A DNA stretch of 64,000 nucleotides from Clitopilus passeckerianus (Eukaryota > Basidiomycota > Agaricomycetes > Agaricales > Entolomataceae): positions 62,001 through 126,000 of the forward strand of contig CALYLX010000104.1 of assembly GCA_944990035.1 (NCBI GenBank), in the 5' to 3' direction. Positions within the stretch are counted from its first letter, which is position 1, and each line of letters begins with the position of its first letter. Position numbers and translations under genes: made by a program. Positions 1 through 9,656 of this stretch are shown here, one piece after another. A model generated the notes under the pieces. The model saw only the letters and a program-made list of their open reading frames with translations. It was not told the DNA's origin and did no database searches.

Positions 1-36
1 AGCGAGGGTCGCCGACGCGACTTCCATTGCGAGGAC

Positions 37-1449
37 ATGATCATTGCGCTCTCGACAATCGTTAGCCACCCCGAACGCTTCGGCGTTCAGGACGAGTTAT
101 GGGGCATTGTCGCCAAGGAGTTCACAAGACTTGTGTCCCCTATGGTCTCCCAATATTACCGCTTCTCGACCATCTCAAGAGGGAAGGCTAGATGGAGCCT
201 ATATGAACTAATGAGAATCGGCTACATCGGTGTCGACCAAGTGCCCGATTTAATGCTTATAGATATTCTGCATCTGCTCAACCCCCTACCGGATATTCTT
301 GCGGACCAGCATCCTCAAATGGTTAGGACCCTTGTTGAGATTCTATCCAAGTCGACCCGGCCGGAAGTGGCCAACGGCATAATCCACTTGCTGATGCCAC
401 TTCTCTCCAAACCATCCCCTGCCATCCTCGAAGCATTCATTGACAGTGATGGTGTATCTGCTGTCTTACGCGCTGCTAAATTCAGCGACTTTGACAACCG
501 GCGATTACAAGTTGACAGCTGGAGGGCTCTATGTTCTCTCATCACAACCTGCACGACAAGAGTATTCAATCCGCCACCATCTCCTCGCTCAGCCCATCAA
601 ATGGACATCACAAAGGCCATATTTGCAACAGAATTCTTTGATGCATTATCCGCCTTGATCCTTGCAAGGCGCTGGACACTCCTTAATGTCAGCGGAAATT
701 GGCCTGGAGCGTTGCTCGGTCTATTCTATATGCAACCACACGAACCAGCCTGGAGGACCTTGGTGAAAGTGATTAGGGACGTTCACTCTGGCGAGTCAGA
801 GGCAGAACACGAAGGAATGATCGACCTAGCGAAGACCATATACAAATCTATTCGACACCGAACCACAATAGAGGATGTGAACGGCGGAGTTTTGCCATCG
901 TCGAACGATGGCTCGGAAGCATTGAGCAACAATCGTACGAATCATCCGGTGACGTTGATGGAGCAGCGCCAACCTATGAAACGAGATGGCTCACCAGCAC
1001 CAACATCGCTAGTTCGGGGGCAACCCTTCGTCGAGAGAAAAGGGTCCCCAGCGCCACGTATCCTCGATCCAGTATTGATGGTCAGGCAGCACATCTTGCC
1101 GTCACAACCGTCTTCACGCCATCGTGCATTCCCGCTTCATCACGAGGAACTGAATCTCTTCGTACCCGAGCTTGGATTGCCATTCAAAGAAGAAGGGGCA
1201 GATGCCCCTCTCGATATCCGGACCGCGGAAGAACTTGCTGCTGTAAACGAGTTTCTCCTGACACTCGGTCAGGATGTCTCAAGCCTTCGTCCGCAACCTG
1301 CTGTGCAGCAGCACTCGGGTGGCAAAATTTCCCCTGGCATCACCCGCGTGGACACGCACCATACCCTGGTTGTGCCACCTCTTGCATCAGCAATGCTCTT
1401 GCCACCCTTGCCACCCAGTGAGGACAAGCCCAACGATGGATCGCATTGA
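37..1449 (+). CDS. Unknown helical (ARM-like) protein, possibly 5'-partial
   Basis: An intronless frame of 470 codons from ATG at 37 to TGA. I do not recognise the family. The first ~280 residues are rich in Leu/Ile/Ala helices with spacing that resembles ARM/HEAT-type repeats. After about residue 290 the protein becomes polar and Pro/Ser/Arg-rich, with two similar short segments (RDGSPAPTS and RKGSPAPRI), so it is probably disordered. The frame stays open from base 1 through the ATG at 37, so the true start may lie before the window. The 3' end faces the kinase-like gene on the other strand. Expression and function cannot be read from the sequence. Confidence 0.6.
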   Translation: MIIALSTIVSHPERFGVQDELWGIVAKEFTRLVSPMVSQYYRFSTISRGKARWSLYELMRIGYIGVDQVPDLMLIDILHLLNPLPDILADQHPQMVRTLVEILSKSTRPEVANGIIHLLMPLLSKPSPAILEAFIDSDGVSAVLRAAKFSDFDNRRLQVDSWRALCSLITTCTTRVFNPPPSPRSAHQMDITKAIFATEFFDALSALILARRWTLLNVSGNWPGALLGLFYMQPHEPAWRTLVKVIRDVHSGESEAEHEGMIDLAKTIYKSIRHRTTIEDVNGGVLPSSNDGSEALSNNRTNHPVTLMEQRQPMKRDGSPAPTSLVRGQPFVERKGSPAPRILDPVLMVRQHILPSQPSSRHRAFPLHHEELNLFVPELGLPFKEEGADAPLDIRTAEELAAVNEFLLTLGQDVSSLRPQPAVQQHSGGKISPGITRVDTHHTLVVPPLASAMLLPPLPPSEDKPNDGSH

Positions 1450-1779
1450 TTTTCAATCCCCGATATCAACGAACTTGTGCCAATGTTGTACTTATCGTTC
1501 AAGGAATGTGTATTTTTAGGCAAGATAACGAACCAGACACTCCCGCTATTGGATAGTATGATGAGTATTGAACAAAGATTTCATAAGTAATTGGGAAGGG
1601 CTCAAAAATCGTTCAGGACTCTGGAGCCTCGCTTGGGTTGGGCTTCCGTTCTCCTATAATATATCACTGAACTCTACTATTCATTTCGATGAATCAAAAG
1701 TTTTGCTCGAAATATATGTGGCGGTGGGACTACTTTGGCAGTTGAACCTTGCCTGCACAATCAGGCATCGTATCCGAAG
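1450..1779. other. Convergent intergenic gap
   Basis: About 330 bases between two tail-to-tail genes. It is AT-rich in places and probably holds both 3' untranslated regions. I see no further gene. Confidence 0.5.
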
Positions 1780-2693
1780 CTACAAGTTATCTGGCAGTGT
1801 AGGGAGGAGCCCATCGGGATCGGGAATATACTTTCCATCCAAGTATTTCTTGATGAGCTCCAGGGCGAACATGTCATTCTCGAATTCAGCGGTTTCTGGG
1901 GACTGTGACCACCCCGGCGTACCTCCTCTCGATCTCTCTCCGGGACGTTTGCAAGAGTTGAAGTCGATAATGATTGGCCGCATGTTCTTATGACCATGAT
2001 ATTGGAAGGGTTGATGTCATCATGGACGTAGCCTAAGGAATGGATGAATGCGATCGCTGAGCGGATTTCTTCCATCATGCTTGAGGTATCCAGTGTAATT
2101 CTATCTTTCAATATCAGCGCCAGGGCATTGATCAAATAGTACGTCGGAACTGACTGGTCTTCTGGAAGTTCGTGGTCGCCATCAATCAATTCTTCAAGAG
2201 TGTACTGGTACCGCTCCAGCGAGATGCCTGTGATATAATCACTGTCGCGCTGGCATCCATAGTACCTTACAATGTTGGGATGGGGTTTCTTTGAAAGAGC
2301 CTCCATAACCTCCACCTCCGAAGTCACGACATTCCCAATGATGTTCGTCCCATCGTACATGAGCAATGATGGCCTCTCCAGAAAGTAGTCGAGCTCGGAA
2401 AGCTCATGGGGCGCTTCAGTGTAATTCTGGTTCCAGGCTCCGTGGCAATGTTCTGGGCATACACGATGGCACTGATTGGAGGATGGATCGAGTTTGTTGA
2501 CGTCTACTTCGCTGGGGTCGGAGCATTCTGAGCCTTCAAGTTTCGTGAGGTAGGTACTATTCTCGTTGCGCCACACCACTACGTGGTGATCAGGGGTCGC
2601 CGAGTCAGAGTCATAGACGGAGCAATGTTGTAGAAGCTGGGGCATTAAAGTGATGAGGAATCCTAAGTATCTTTTGCCTTTTAACTGCGGCAT
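1780..2693 (-). pseudogene. Protein-kinase-like gene with a frameshift
   Basis: The minus-strand frame from 2693 carries kinase features. There is an N-lobe-like region, then HPNIVRYYGC (N-lobe strands), a hinge-like GISLERYQYTLEEL, and the catalytic-loop-like SLGYVHDDINPSNIMV, with D in place of the usual R of HRD. The Mg-binding block continues only in another frame, from 1983: IIIDFNSCKRPGE, a DFG variant reading DFN. No GT-AG intron fits between them; the two frames abut within about 10 bases at 1984-1992. One missing base explains this. It may be a true frameshift mutation or an assembly error. This type of short, degenerate kinase is common in agaricomycetes. Activity is doubtful given HRD to HDD, DFN and the frameshift. 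The start could be the second Met of the frame. Confidence 0.6.
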
Positions 2694-3856
2694 GGACCCA
2701 TAGATGCTGTGGGAAGACGAGGCCGTCCCCTAGTATGCTCTGTCCCGTACAGGGTGGTAGAGAGAATACAATATAAAACCCTGAGCGCTCAAGCGATTAG
2801 ATTTGCTATGTGATATCGCCTTTCACAACAGGTGTTGTAAGAATTCTTCAGCAATCAGCGCAACGCTGATGCCACTGGCGCCGGTGATGCGCCACTCCTC
2901 TGAATGAATATCTTTAACCTCGATCAGCCACCGCACCGAATCAGGGAGCTAAAAAGCTGGTCAATGGATAGATTGAAACGGTGTGTGCCCTCTTGTTTGG
3001 GAAAACAAGAACTCGACAGCTTTAGAAAACAGCCTAGCTTGGCTATTATATTGGCAAGCCTGAACGTCAGACTGAGAAAAGCCTGTGGTGTGAAGGGTCC
3101 TAGTAGCGTTGCTCTTGAAACTTCTTAAATAGCGGGCAAGAAAATCGAAATGACATTCTACTTCAAACCACTCTACTGGAATTGCCAAACCAACTGTCCC
3201 TGCCAACAACTTACCCGCGACTAGTGCTCTATCGAGAATGGTGGGGTTGTCCACATACCTATGTCGTACACTGGAAGCTCATAATCATTACAGTGCGAAA
3301 TTCTCTCCAAGGACGCTCCTTGCGCCGAAGGCGCCTCTTATTGCGAGGAGCCTGGTTCTCTGATCTCCTCTGATGAACCTCTCGTATCCTTGTGTAAATG
3401 GATGACATACTGGGATCCTGAGTGGCGAAAGAACCGAGAGCGGAAAATTCGTGATTGCGAGAAGGTTACCTGCAAGTGGTCCAAGAACTACGTGAAATGA
3501 CTCTGTGTTAGCGAATCGGAACAAGACCCAAGATCAATGCTCGAATGCCTTTAAGTTCATGCAATTCTTCCGAGGTTCCCTCAGTTATCTTCATCATATA
3601 TATTCTAATGACTTCCTTGTATTTATGAATACGAATGAATGGCTTCTCACGTTCGAGTTTATTATCACTTAGTTCATTCCCGCTTGGTTTTCGCGACAAG
3701 TTCTCGATTGATGTACGGAAATACAATGAGGATGAAGACGCTGCTCAACAATCGTCTTCCATGTCGTACTTCGGATCGTATTCTTCTCGCCGTGAAGCCT
3801 CATCGAGTTGGCTCACAAAAGCATTTCCCAAAAAAATCGTTGCTACCCAACGGAAG
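2694..3856. other. Intergenic region, no confident gene
   Basis: About 1.16 kb upstream of the kinase-like gene and downstream of the membrane-protein gene. Several short minus-strand frames exist. Two of them (3524-3288 and 3254-2961) could be joined by a 33-base intron, but the product has no recognisable features, so no gene is called. Confidence 0.4.
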
Positions 3857-4509
3857 TCAGAACAAAAGATACAGATGTCCAGGGAAGGGGAACACACCAA
3901 TTTCAACCAACCAAATGACCACGAACATCGCGGTAACAGCTCCCCTTAAAATGGGCAAATTTTGTGACAATAACCTGACGAGTCCGTCTGCAACAGAGTG
4001 AGGTTCCTGGGATGATGTTGGGGCTGTCTTGTCGAAGAGGAGGCGGAGGCATAGGATGCCCAACCCGAGGCTGAACAGGATTTGACCGATAACGAGGGAG
4101 GTGAAGATGGAAGTAGCGTTCCGACGCTTGGATATGGATGCATAAAGTCTGGTAAAACTGCATAAGCGAATGTACGAATATGAGAAGATGCATATATACT
4201 GACCCTAAGCCGCAAATTCCAGCAAAGACCACTGATACGAAGATGTGCAGGTAGAGGGCCATCCGGTGAACGTCAGTCAGCTGAACATCTGGGAACATGT
4301 GAGCAAACGTCTTAAATCGTGAATCAGCCAGTGGACTCACCCAGCCGTCTCTCCAACACAATCCCAATGGTAGCGAACGTTGCAGAGAACAAGCAGGCCA
4401 GAATCGTCATGCTCAACAATGAAAACCGAACGAGATTGCTAGGTGGCTTGGTGCCGCAGACCAGACCAGGGGAGACAATTGGCGCGAAGTTATTCTGGGC
4501 AGTAAACAT
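3857..4509 (-). CDS. Four-helix membrane protein, unknown function
   Basis: Three minus-strand exons join in frame. Exon 1 starts at ATG 4509 and ends after ERRL. Exon 2 runs through DVQLTDVHRMALYLHIFVSV. Exon 3 begins LYASISKRRNATS and ends at the stop at 3857. The product is about 180 residues with four hydrophobic segments: near LLSMTILACLFSATFATIGI, LYLHIFVSVVFAGICGLG, IFTSLVIGQILFSLGLGIL and AVTAMFVVIWLVEIGVF. This fits a small integral membrane protein. An upstream exon cannot be excluded, because a few in-frame residues precede the chosen Met after a stop. I cannot assign a function. Confidence 0.55.
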
Positions 4510-5811
4510 TTTCGAGATTGACGACGTGTATTCGGAGCTTCAGGCGTCGGGGTTATTGGAGAAGGCTCTGCCTATCTGAATGACCGCTACGAGGGGACGG
4601 GAACCCGCCTGCTCAACAGGCGACGGTGAGGCCACGAAAAGTTGCTGGGGTAAGCAAGACCAAGCTCGTTACAAGGGACCATCGTTGGCAATGCTCCAGT
4701 TTTATACCTCGCCTAGATTGATGGAGACCATCCTTTCCAGGGGTCGCCTGTCAGTTCTTGACGATCTCCAACACGCTCCGGTTCGCGCATGAAAATATAG
4801 CAGCTACCAGCATCTGTTAGATGTTGTCGCGTATAATTTCTCGTTGTGAGCACAGAGACCTGGGTCGCGGGCTGGTCCTGTGCTGGTCTAGATGAATAGA
4901 GTTATAAGGCCAGCCAGCAGTGGTTCGGAGGCGAAGGCAGGACCTCGGACAACAAGTCCGAACCTCGGGCCTCAGCACACAGGATGTGGCAGTGCCAAAT
5001 GCTTGATTGAAAATTACACCAAACAAACAGCTTGAACGGCCCCGATCAACACGCACTTGGTGTTTGGATGCGTCCCATACTCTGATCGAAATTCGGGAGG
5101 TTTGAAGAGCAGTAATCTGAATATACCCATTCCTGGTGCCCCATGCTGAGTGATATGATGATACCAACTCCCTGGGCAAAGGGAATAGGAATCGACGAGA
5201 AATGCGGGATCCGACGGTCAACGATGCAGCGTGTTCCATCCACGTCGAAGGAAGTAGAGCTACCGGATTCACAAACCTTCCGAAGACTCAGCAATCTTCA
5301 TGTCGAAACTTGATTACAAAGTACTGTACAGTTCGTTCGAGTCAAGCTTTCAAGCACTCCAGTCTGCAGCCAGGCTTGGTATCTTGGCGCAATGAGTAAG
5401 CCAATGCGTTCTTGCCTGTACCAACATTGGACCATGCAGACATTGATCGAATAAACTAGATCTCTCCGCAGATGAGCTCACAGCCGTGTATCCTTGCGCC
5501 CATCCGTGATCTGCACGGAGAAGCCTGGTAAAGTCGAGGAAACGTTTACCTTTTTCAGTATCTTCGAGTTGGGCGCTCATATTGGTAAAGATCAACCCCA
5601 AGGGTTTGCCGGACATCCAAGTCCATCTCAATAGCCGTTGTAGCCGCGCAAAGATTGACGCCGAGTGTAAGGCAGCTGAGGATAGATTGAGTCACATCCT
5701 TCGAGATTTTTGTACAGACTGGATATATAAAGCGCGTCAACCACCACCAATGTAATCATCACCCTCCAGCATCTACAAACACGACTTAGGCGTCTTCAGA
5801 TCATACCTAAC
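4510..5811. other. Intergenic region with promoter of the oxidoreductase gene
   Basis: About 1.3 kb between divergent genes. Only short, broken frames are present. A segment near 5050-5300 on the minus strand has protein-like composition, but I could not join it to anything. The last 100 bases hold the TATA element of the oxidoreductase gene. Confidence 0.4.
5724..5731 (+). promoter_or_regulatory. TATA-like element
   Basis: The octamer TATATAAA lies 88 bases upstream of the ATG of the oxidoreductase gene, a plausible spacing for a fungal TATA box with a short 5' leader. This is inference from sequence and spacing only. Confidence 0.45.
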
Positions 5812-6828
5812 ATGTCTCAGATCGCATCTCTTCCCTCCAAGATCAAGGCCGTCCTCCAGCCCAATATCCAGGTGGACGACCTCACCCTCACTGAGCTCCC
5901 CATCCAGCACGCTCGCGAAGGCACAGATGAGCACCTCATCAAAGTCCATGCCACCAGTCCTTGCGCCGGCGAGCTCACCTGGGCCAGGAACTTCCCTTCC
6001 ATCATGGACGCAGATAAAGTCAGCGTTCCCTGCTTCGACCTCAGTGGCATCGTCGTCACCGCACCTCCCAATTCCCCATTCCAACCTGGCACCGAGGTTT
6101 ACACCCGCACCGCTGCTGGTCGTACTGGCAATGCCCGCGAATACACCGTCGCCCTCACCAGCGAGCTTGCTGTCAAGCCCAAGAATCTGTCATGGGAGGA
6201 GGCAGCTTCTATCCCGCTCAGCTTGTTCACTGCCCACCAGGCACTCTTTGAGCACGGTGGTCTGAAGCCGGCATGGAAGGACGAAGCCGGCCGCGCGGAG
6301 AACGCAAAGAAGCGTGTTCTCATCACGGCTGCATCAGGCGGTGTTGGTGTCTGGGTCGTTCAGCTTGCTCGCGCTGCAGGTGTCAAGGATATCATTGGGG
6401 TCACCGGTCCGAGTAATGTCGATTTCGTGAAGAGTCTTGGCGCATCAGAGGTCATCAACTATCGGGAGCAGTCGCTGGGTGCCTGGGCAGCTGGGAACCC
6501 AAAGGTTGACTTGGTTGTTGACATGGTCGGCAAGCAGACCTTGGCGGATGCCTGGACCGCAGTTCGAGATGGCGGTATCCTGCTCAGCGTGAATGAGGCA
6601 CCCGAAAGTCGAAAGCCCAAGGAGAACGCGCCTAAGGACGTGACGAACTATTTCTTCATCATGAAGCCCGAAGGCTGGCAACTGGAGGATATCGCACCGC
6701 TGGTGGAAAAGGGAGAGGTGAAGCCTGTGGTGGATAGCGTCTGGAAGTTGGAACAGTATCAGGAGGCGTTTGCAAAGATGAGTGGCGGTCATGCAAGGGG
6801 AAAGGTCATCATCAAAGTTCGGGATTGA
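5812..6828 (+). CDS. Zinc-free MDR oxidoreductase (quinone-oxidoreductase/ADH-like)
   Basis: A single exon of 338 codons. The N-terminal half is a GroES-like domain. A nucleotide-binding Rossmann half follows, with the glycine motif in ITAASGGVGVWVVQLARAAG (about residue 168) and the downstream VIGVTGPSN and SLGASEVINY blocks. These are hallmarks of the medium-chain dehydrogenase/reductase superfamily; such proteins reduce quinones, enones or aldehydes with NAD(P)H. I see neither the catalytic-zinc Cys/His pattern nor the four-Cys structural zinc lobe, so it belongs with the zinc-independent quinone reductase-like members. It ends in GKVIIKVRD, typical of the family. Probably cytosolic; the substrate is unknown. 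A TATA-like box sits 88 bases upstream. Confidence 0.88.
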   Translation: MSQIASLPSKIKAVLQPNIQVDDLTLTELPIQHAREGTDEHLIKVHATSPCAGELTWARNFPSIMDADKVSVPCFDLSGIVVTAPPNSPFQPGTEVYTRTAAGRTGNAREYTVALTSELAVKPKNLSWEEAASIPLSLFTAHQALFEHGGLKPAWKDEAGRAENAKKRVLITAASGGVGVWVVQLARAAGVKDIIGVTGPSNVDFVKSLGASEVINYREQSLGAWAAGNPKVDLVVDMVGKQTLADAWTAVRDGGILLSVNEAPESRKPKENAPKDVTNYFFIMKPEGWQLEDIAPLVEKGEVKPVVDSVWKLEQYQEAFAKMSGGHARGKVIIKVRD

Positions 6829-7181
6829 ATATTTGTCGGATAAAAGCTAGCAGTACTGTATTAACTGGGAGTTTTGTATCGAATCCACGAACCTGTCAGA
6901 GTTTCCACCTCCCAGCTGAGCTATTATTCGTGCCAGAACACTCGGATGTCACAGTTCATCGAGAGCTTGAATGAAATCGGATTCAATTTGAAGTTATCCC
7001 TTTACATGTGGCAGTGCCGATTGCTTGGCTGAAGGGAAGAAAACAAACAACAGCCTCGACCAAGTAAACCGACCGTACTTCATTGAGATTCCTGCAGAGA
7101 GTCGAAAGGCTCTGGATACCTCTTGGTATCCCAATCTCTCTCAGCCGCATATTCCAATACAACAAAAGGCAGCCAGACACC
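6829..7181 (+). other. Intergenic gap between oxidoreductase and ORC5
   Basis: About 350 bases holding the oxidoreductase 3' region and the ORC5 promoter. A short minus-strand stretch resembles a tRNA A box but does not fold as a tRNA. Nothing else is seen. Confidence 0.45.
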
Positions 7182-9248
7182 ATGAGTCATCTTGAGAACC
7201 AGTATCTGGGTTTCGAAGCGCTTACAGATGAGTTAATTGCCCTCATCACGACTTACCCACCACCCTTCCTATACATCAACGATTCGACATCGCCCAGACT
7301 AACGTCTTCACTCGTCTCCCACCTCATAAAGACCATATCTGCTGAAAATACCGACCCTGGACCTTCCAAGCGCATTGTCTACGCCCAAATCAATGCCGTG
7401 GCATGTTTTACCCCCAGGCTACTATACGACACCATCCTGAACGGTTTCGCGGATTGGACACCAGAATGGGACGACGGTTGCGCAAACTGGAGCGCTGATG
7501 CTTCGCATGATAGGTGGAATGATACGTTTGACGCGTTCGTTCACGGACTACGCGTCGTGCATCGGCACCTGCAACAGCAGCAGAAAAACCTGGCTGATCC
7601 CGAGGCCTTGCAGGTAAATGGGAGCCCCAAGAAGAAGGGAAAGGGAAAGGCCACAAGGAAGGGGAAGGGGAAATCAGTCGAAGAAGATAATCCATTCCTT
7701 GAACATGCGGCTGGTGGGGAGCTTGGGTTCGTGCTCTTCGTTGAGCATGCAGAACGCCTGAAAGACAATCTGCTGGAGCTCATGGTACCTTTGACCAGAC
7801 TGGCGGAAATTGTGGGTTAAACACTCTTGATTACATTCAATCTTAACTCACCGTGTTTGTTAAGGCCATGCTCGACATATCAGTAATCTTGCACTCTCAT
7901 GTGCGGTGGGAGGACATCAAGCCACCATTAGGTGCTTCACCAGAACCATACTTCGTTGATGTGCCTCCCCTCACGAAAGAATGTATGTTTGACCAGCCTG
8001 TCACACTTGATCCCAATTACTGAACGCTATTCCCAGTAATTGCTCGACGACTATCACAAAATTTCCGGCCAGACAGCAGCATATCAGACGACACACCCCC
8101 AGGACCCTATCACCCCGCATTCAAGCAACTATATGCGCACTTCGTCACTCTAGTTACAGAAGTGGCATATCCGTACATTCATGACCCAGACGAAATTGGG
8201 TACATTGCTGCGGCAAGGTGGCCCGGCTTCGTCAAACCTATCCTTGACGAACACCAGGCAAGAAGAGGCTCGGAAGAGCCAGAAGATACCATGGATATCG
8301 ATGCTGATGGTGAAATCGACGAAGAAGAAACATCTAGTGCGGCCGGACTACGACCTCCCTCCGAAAGTACACGACTACGCTTGAGCAAGCTCTTTACACC
8401 GTCTTTGACGCAGGCGATGGAAGAGCTTTACCCTCGGCACTCCAATGCATCTGACTGGGCTTCGGCGAATGAACCTCCAGCAGACTTCCTCTCTTCTCAG
8501 TCGTATCCTCAGCCCCAACCTCAGCAATACGACCCCGCAAACCCATTTTCTTCTCCACTGCGGAGAACTTCCTCCATGGCTGCTACGACGAAGAAAACCA
8601 AGGAAGCGGATGATGGCTCCGAGCTGACAAAGTGTCTTCCACGGATGTCAAAGTTCATCCTCGTTGCCGCTTTCCTGGCGTCCACGAATCCTGCAAATTC
8701 GGATTGGAGGATGTTCGGGAGAGGCTTGGATGAGAAGAAGAGGAAGAGGAGGATCGTCAAGACTGTGAAGACTGGGAGTGGTCCAGCAAAGGTTTGTTCT
8801 CCACCTTGTCCACCTGGCTGGTTTCTGTGATGACTGACCTGGTTTCAAATTTAGATTCCTCAACGTCTTCTGGGACCCACTCCGTTCCCTCTGGACCGGA
8901 TGTTAGCTATGCTAGGAGCCTTAGTCGAGGATAACGACGGTGAAGCTCTGGTCAGGCTTGACATGGCAGGCTCAACGGATATCCCATCCGATCAATGGAC
9001 TGATATCGAGACCAGTCGGGCTGGTGTCTACGCTTCTGTACGCTTTATTCAGCGTTGTGGTTCGAGTCCAACTGACGAAATCGTAGGTTATGGAACTTGC
9101 CTCGATGCGCCTGCTTCATCGGACCTCTCATCCGGATAGGCTTGATGGCCCGCCTATGTTCAAGTGCGGAGTGCCGTATGAGGTGGTGCTAGGTCTAGCA
9201 AAAGAGCTGAAGGTGGCACTCAATGATTTGTTGTGGGATCCTGTCTAG
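7182..9248 (+). CDS. ORC5: Origin recognition complex subunit 5
   Basis: Five exons join cleanly: 7182-7811, 7865-7982, 8037-8791, 8855-9037 and 9087-9248. The product is a subunit of the six-protein origin recognition complex, which binds nuclear replication origins and loads the MCM helicase. The N-terminal part aligns with the ORC5 AAA+ region (PPFLYINDST, then FVLFVEHAERLKDNLLELMVPL in the Walker B position). The C-terminal part has the ORC5 signature SKFILVAAFLASTNPANSDW followed by a basic KKRKRR stretch. The C-terminal winged-helix region ends in LNDLLWDPV. A Lys/Gly-rich low-complexity insert (KKKGKGKATRKGKGK) sits in the AAA+ region. No Walker A P-loop (GxxGxGKT) is visible where it should be, so ATP binding by this subunit is doubtful. 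Start chosen at MSHLENQYLGFEALTDELI, which matches the usual ORC5 beginning. Confidence 0.88.
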
Positions 9249-9656
9249 TTAGCGTGTGCTTATGCATGATTCATGGTGTAGGTATTACGCGTGAGGATAG
9301 TTGTAGCTCGCAGTCTCAAAGAGGTCGCACATTATAATATCCTTTTATTCCGGTTGCTTTGGCCGGACTTCATATTGTACTGAGCACGATGAGTCGATGC
9401 ATTCATCAGTAGCAGAGCTGTTATGTTTCATGATATGTTATTATTGCTGGCGAAGCGGCCATGAGGAAGGTCACCAAGCGCGGCGTTTTCTTTGAATGAA
9501 GACCGATCAAGCGGAAGGAAAGAAATGAACGTGCATGCTAGGAAGTGGTTGGAGTTCTCATCTATTAGAAGTTCTCCGATCTGATTTCAATGGTATCAAG
9601 TCATTAAATTGAGGAGCTATAGTAATAGTATATTGGGAGACAAGCCAAAACTTCCG
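9249..9656. other. Convergent intergenic gap
   Basis: About 400 bases between the 3' ends of ORC5 and the F-box/WD40 gene. It is AT-rich and holds only 3' untranslated sequence as far as I can see. Confidence 0.5.

Noticed and set aside
2961..3524. Two minus-strand frames joinable by a 33-base intron
   Set aside because: The product has no recognisable domain, and the intron would be too short to trust without transcripts.
4817..5631. Several minus-strand frames with fair composition upstream of the oxidoreductase
   Set aside because: They could not be joined into a gene with plausible splice sites and match no family I know.
6880..6935. Minus-strand tRNA-like A box (TAGCTCAGCTGGGAG)
   Set aside because: No matching T arm or acceptor stem can be drawn; the B-box-like ATTCGAT has no paired flanks. 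Probably chance.
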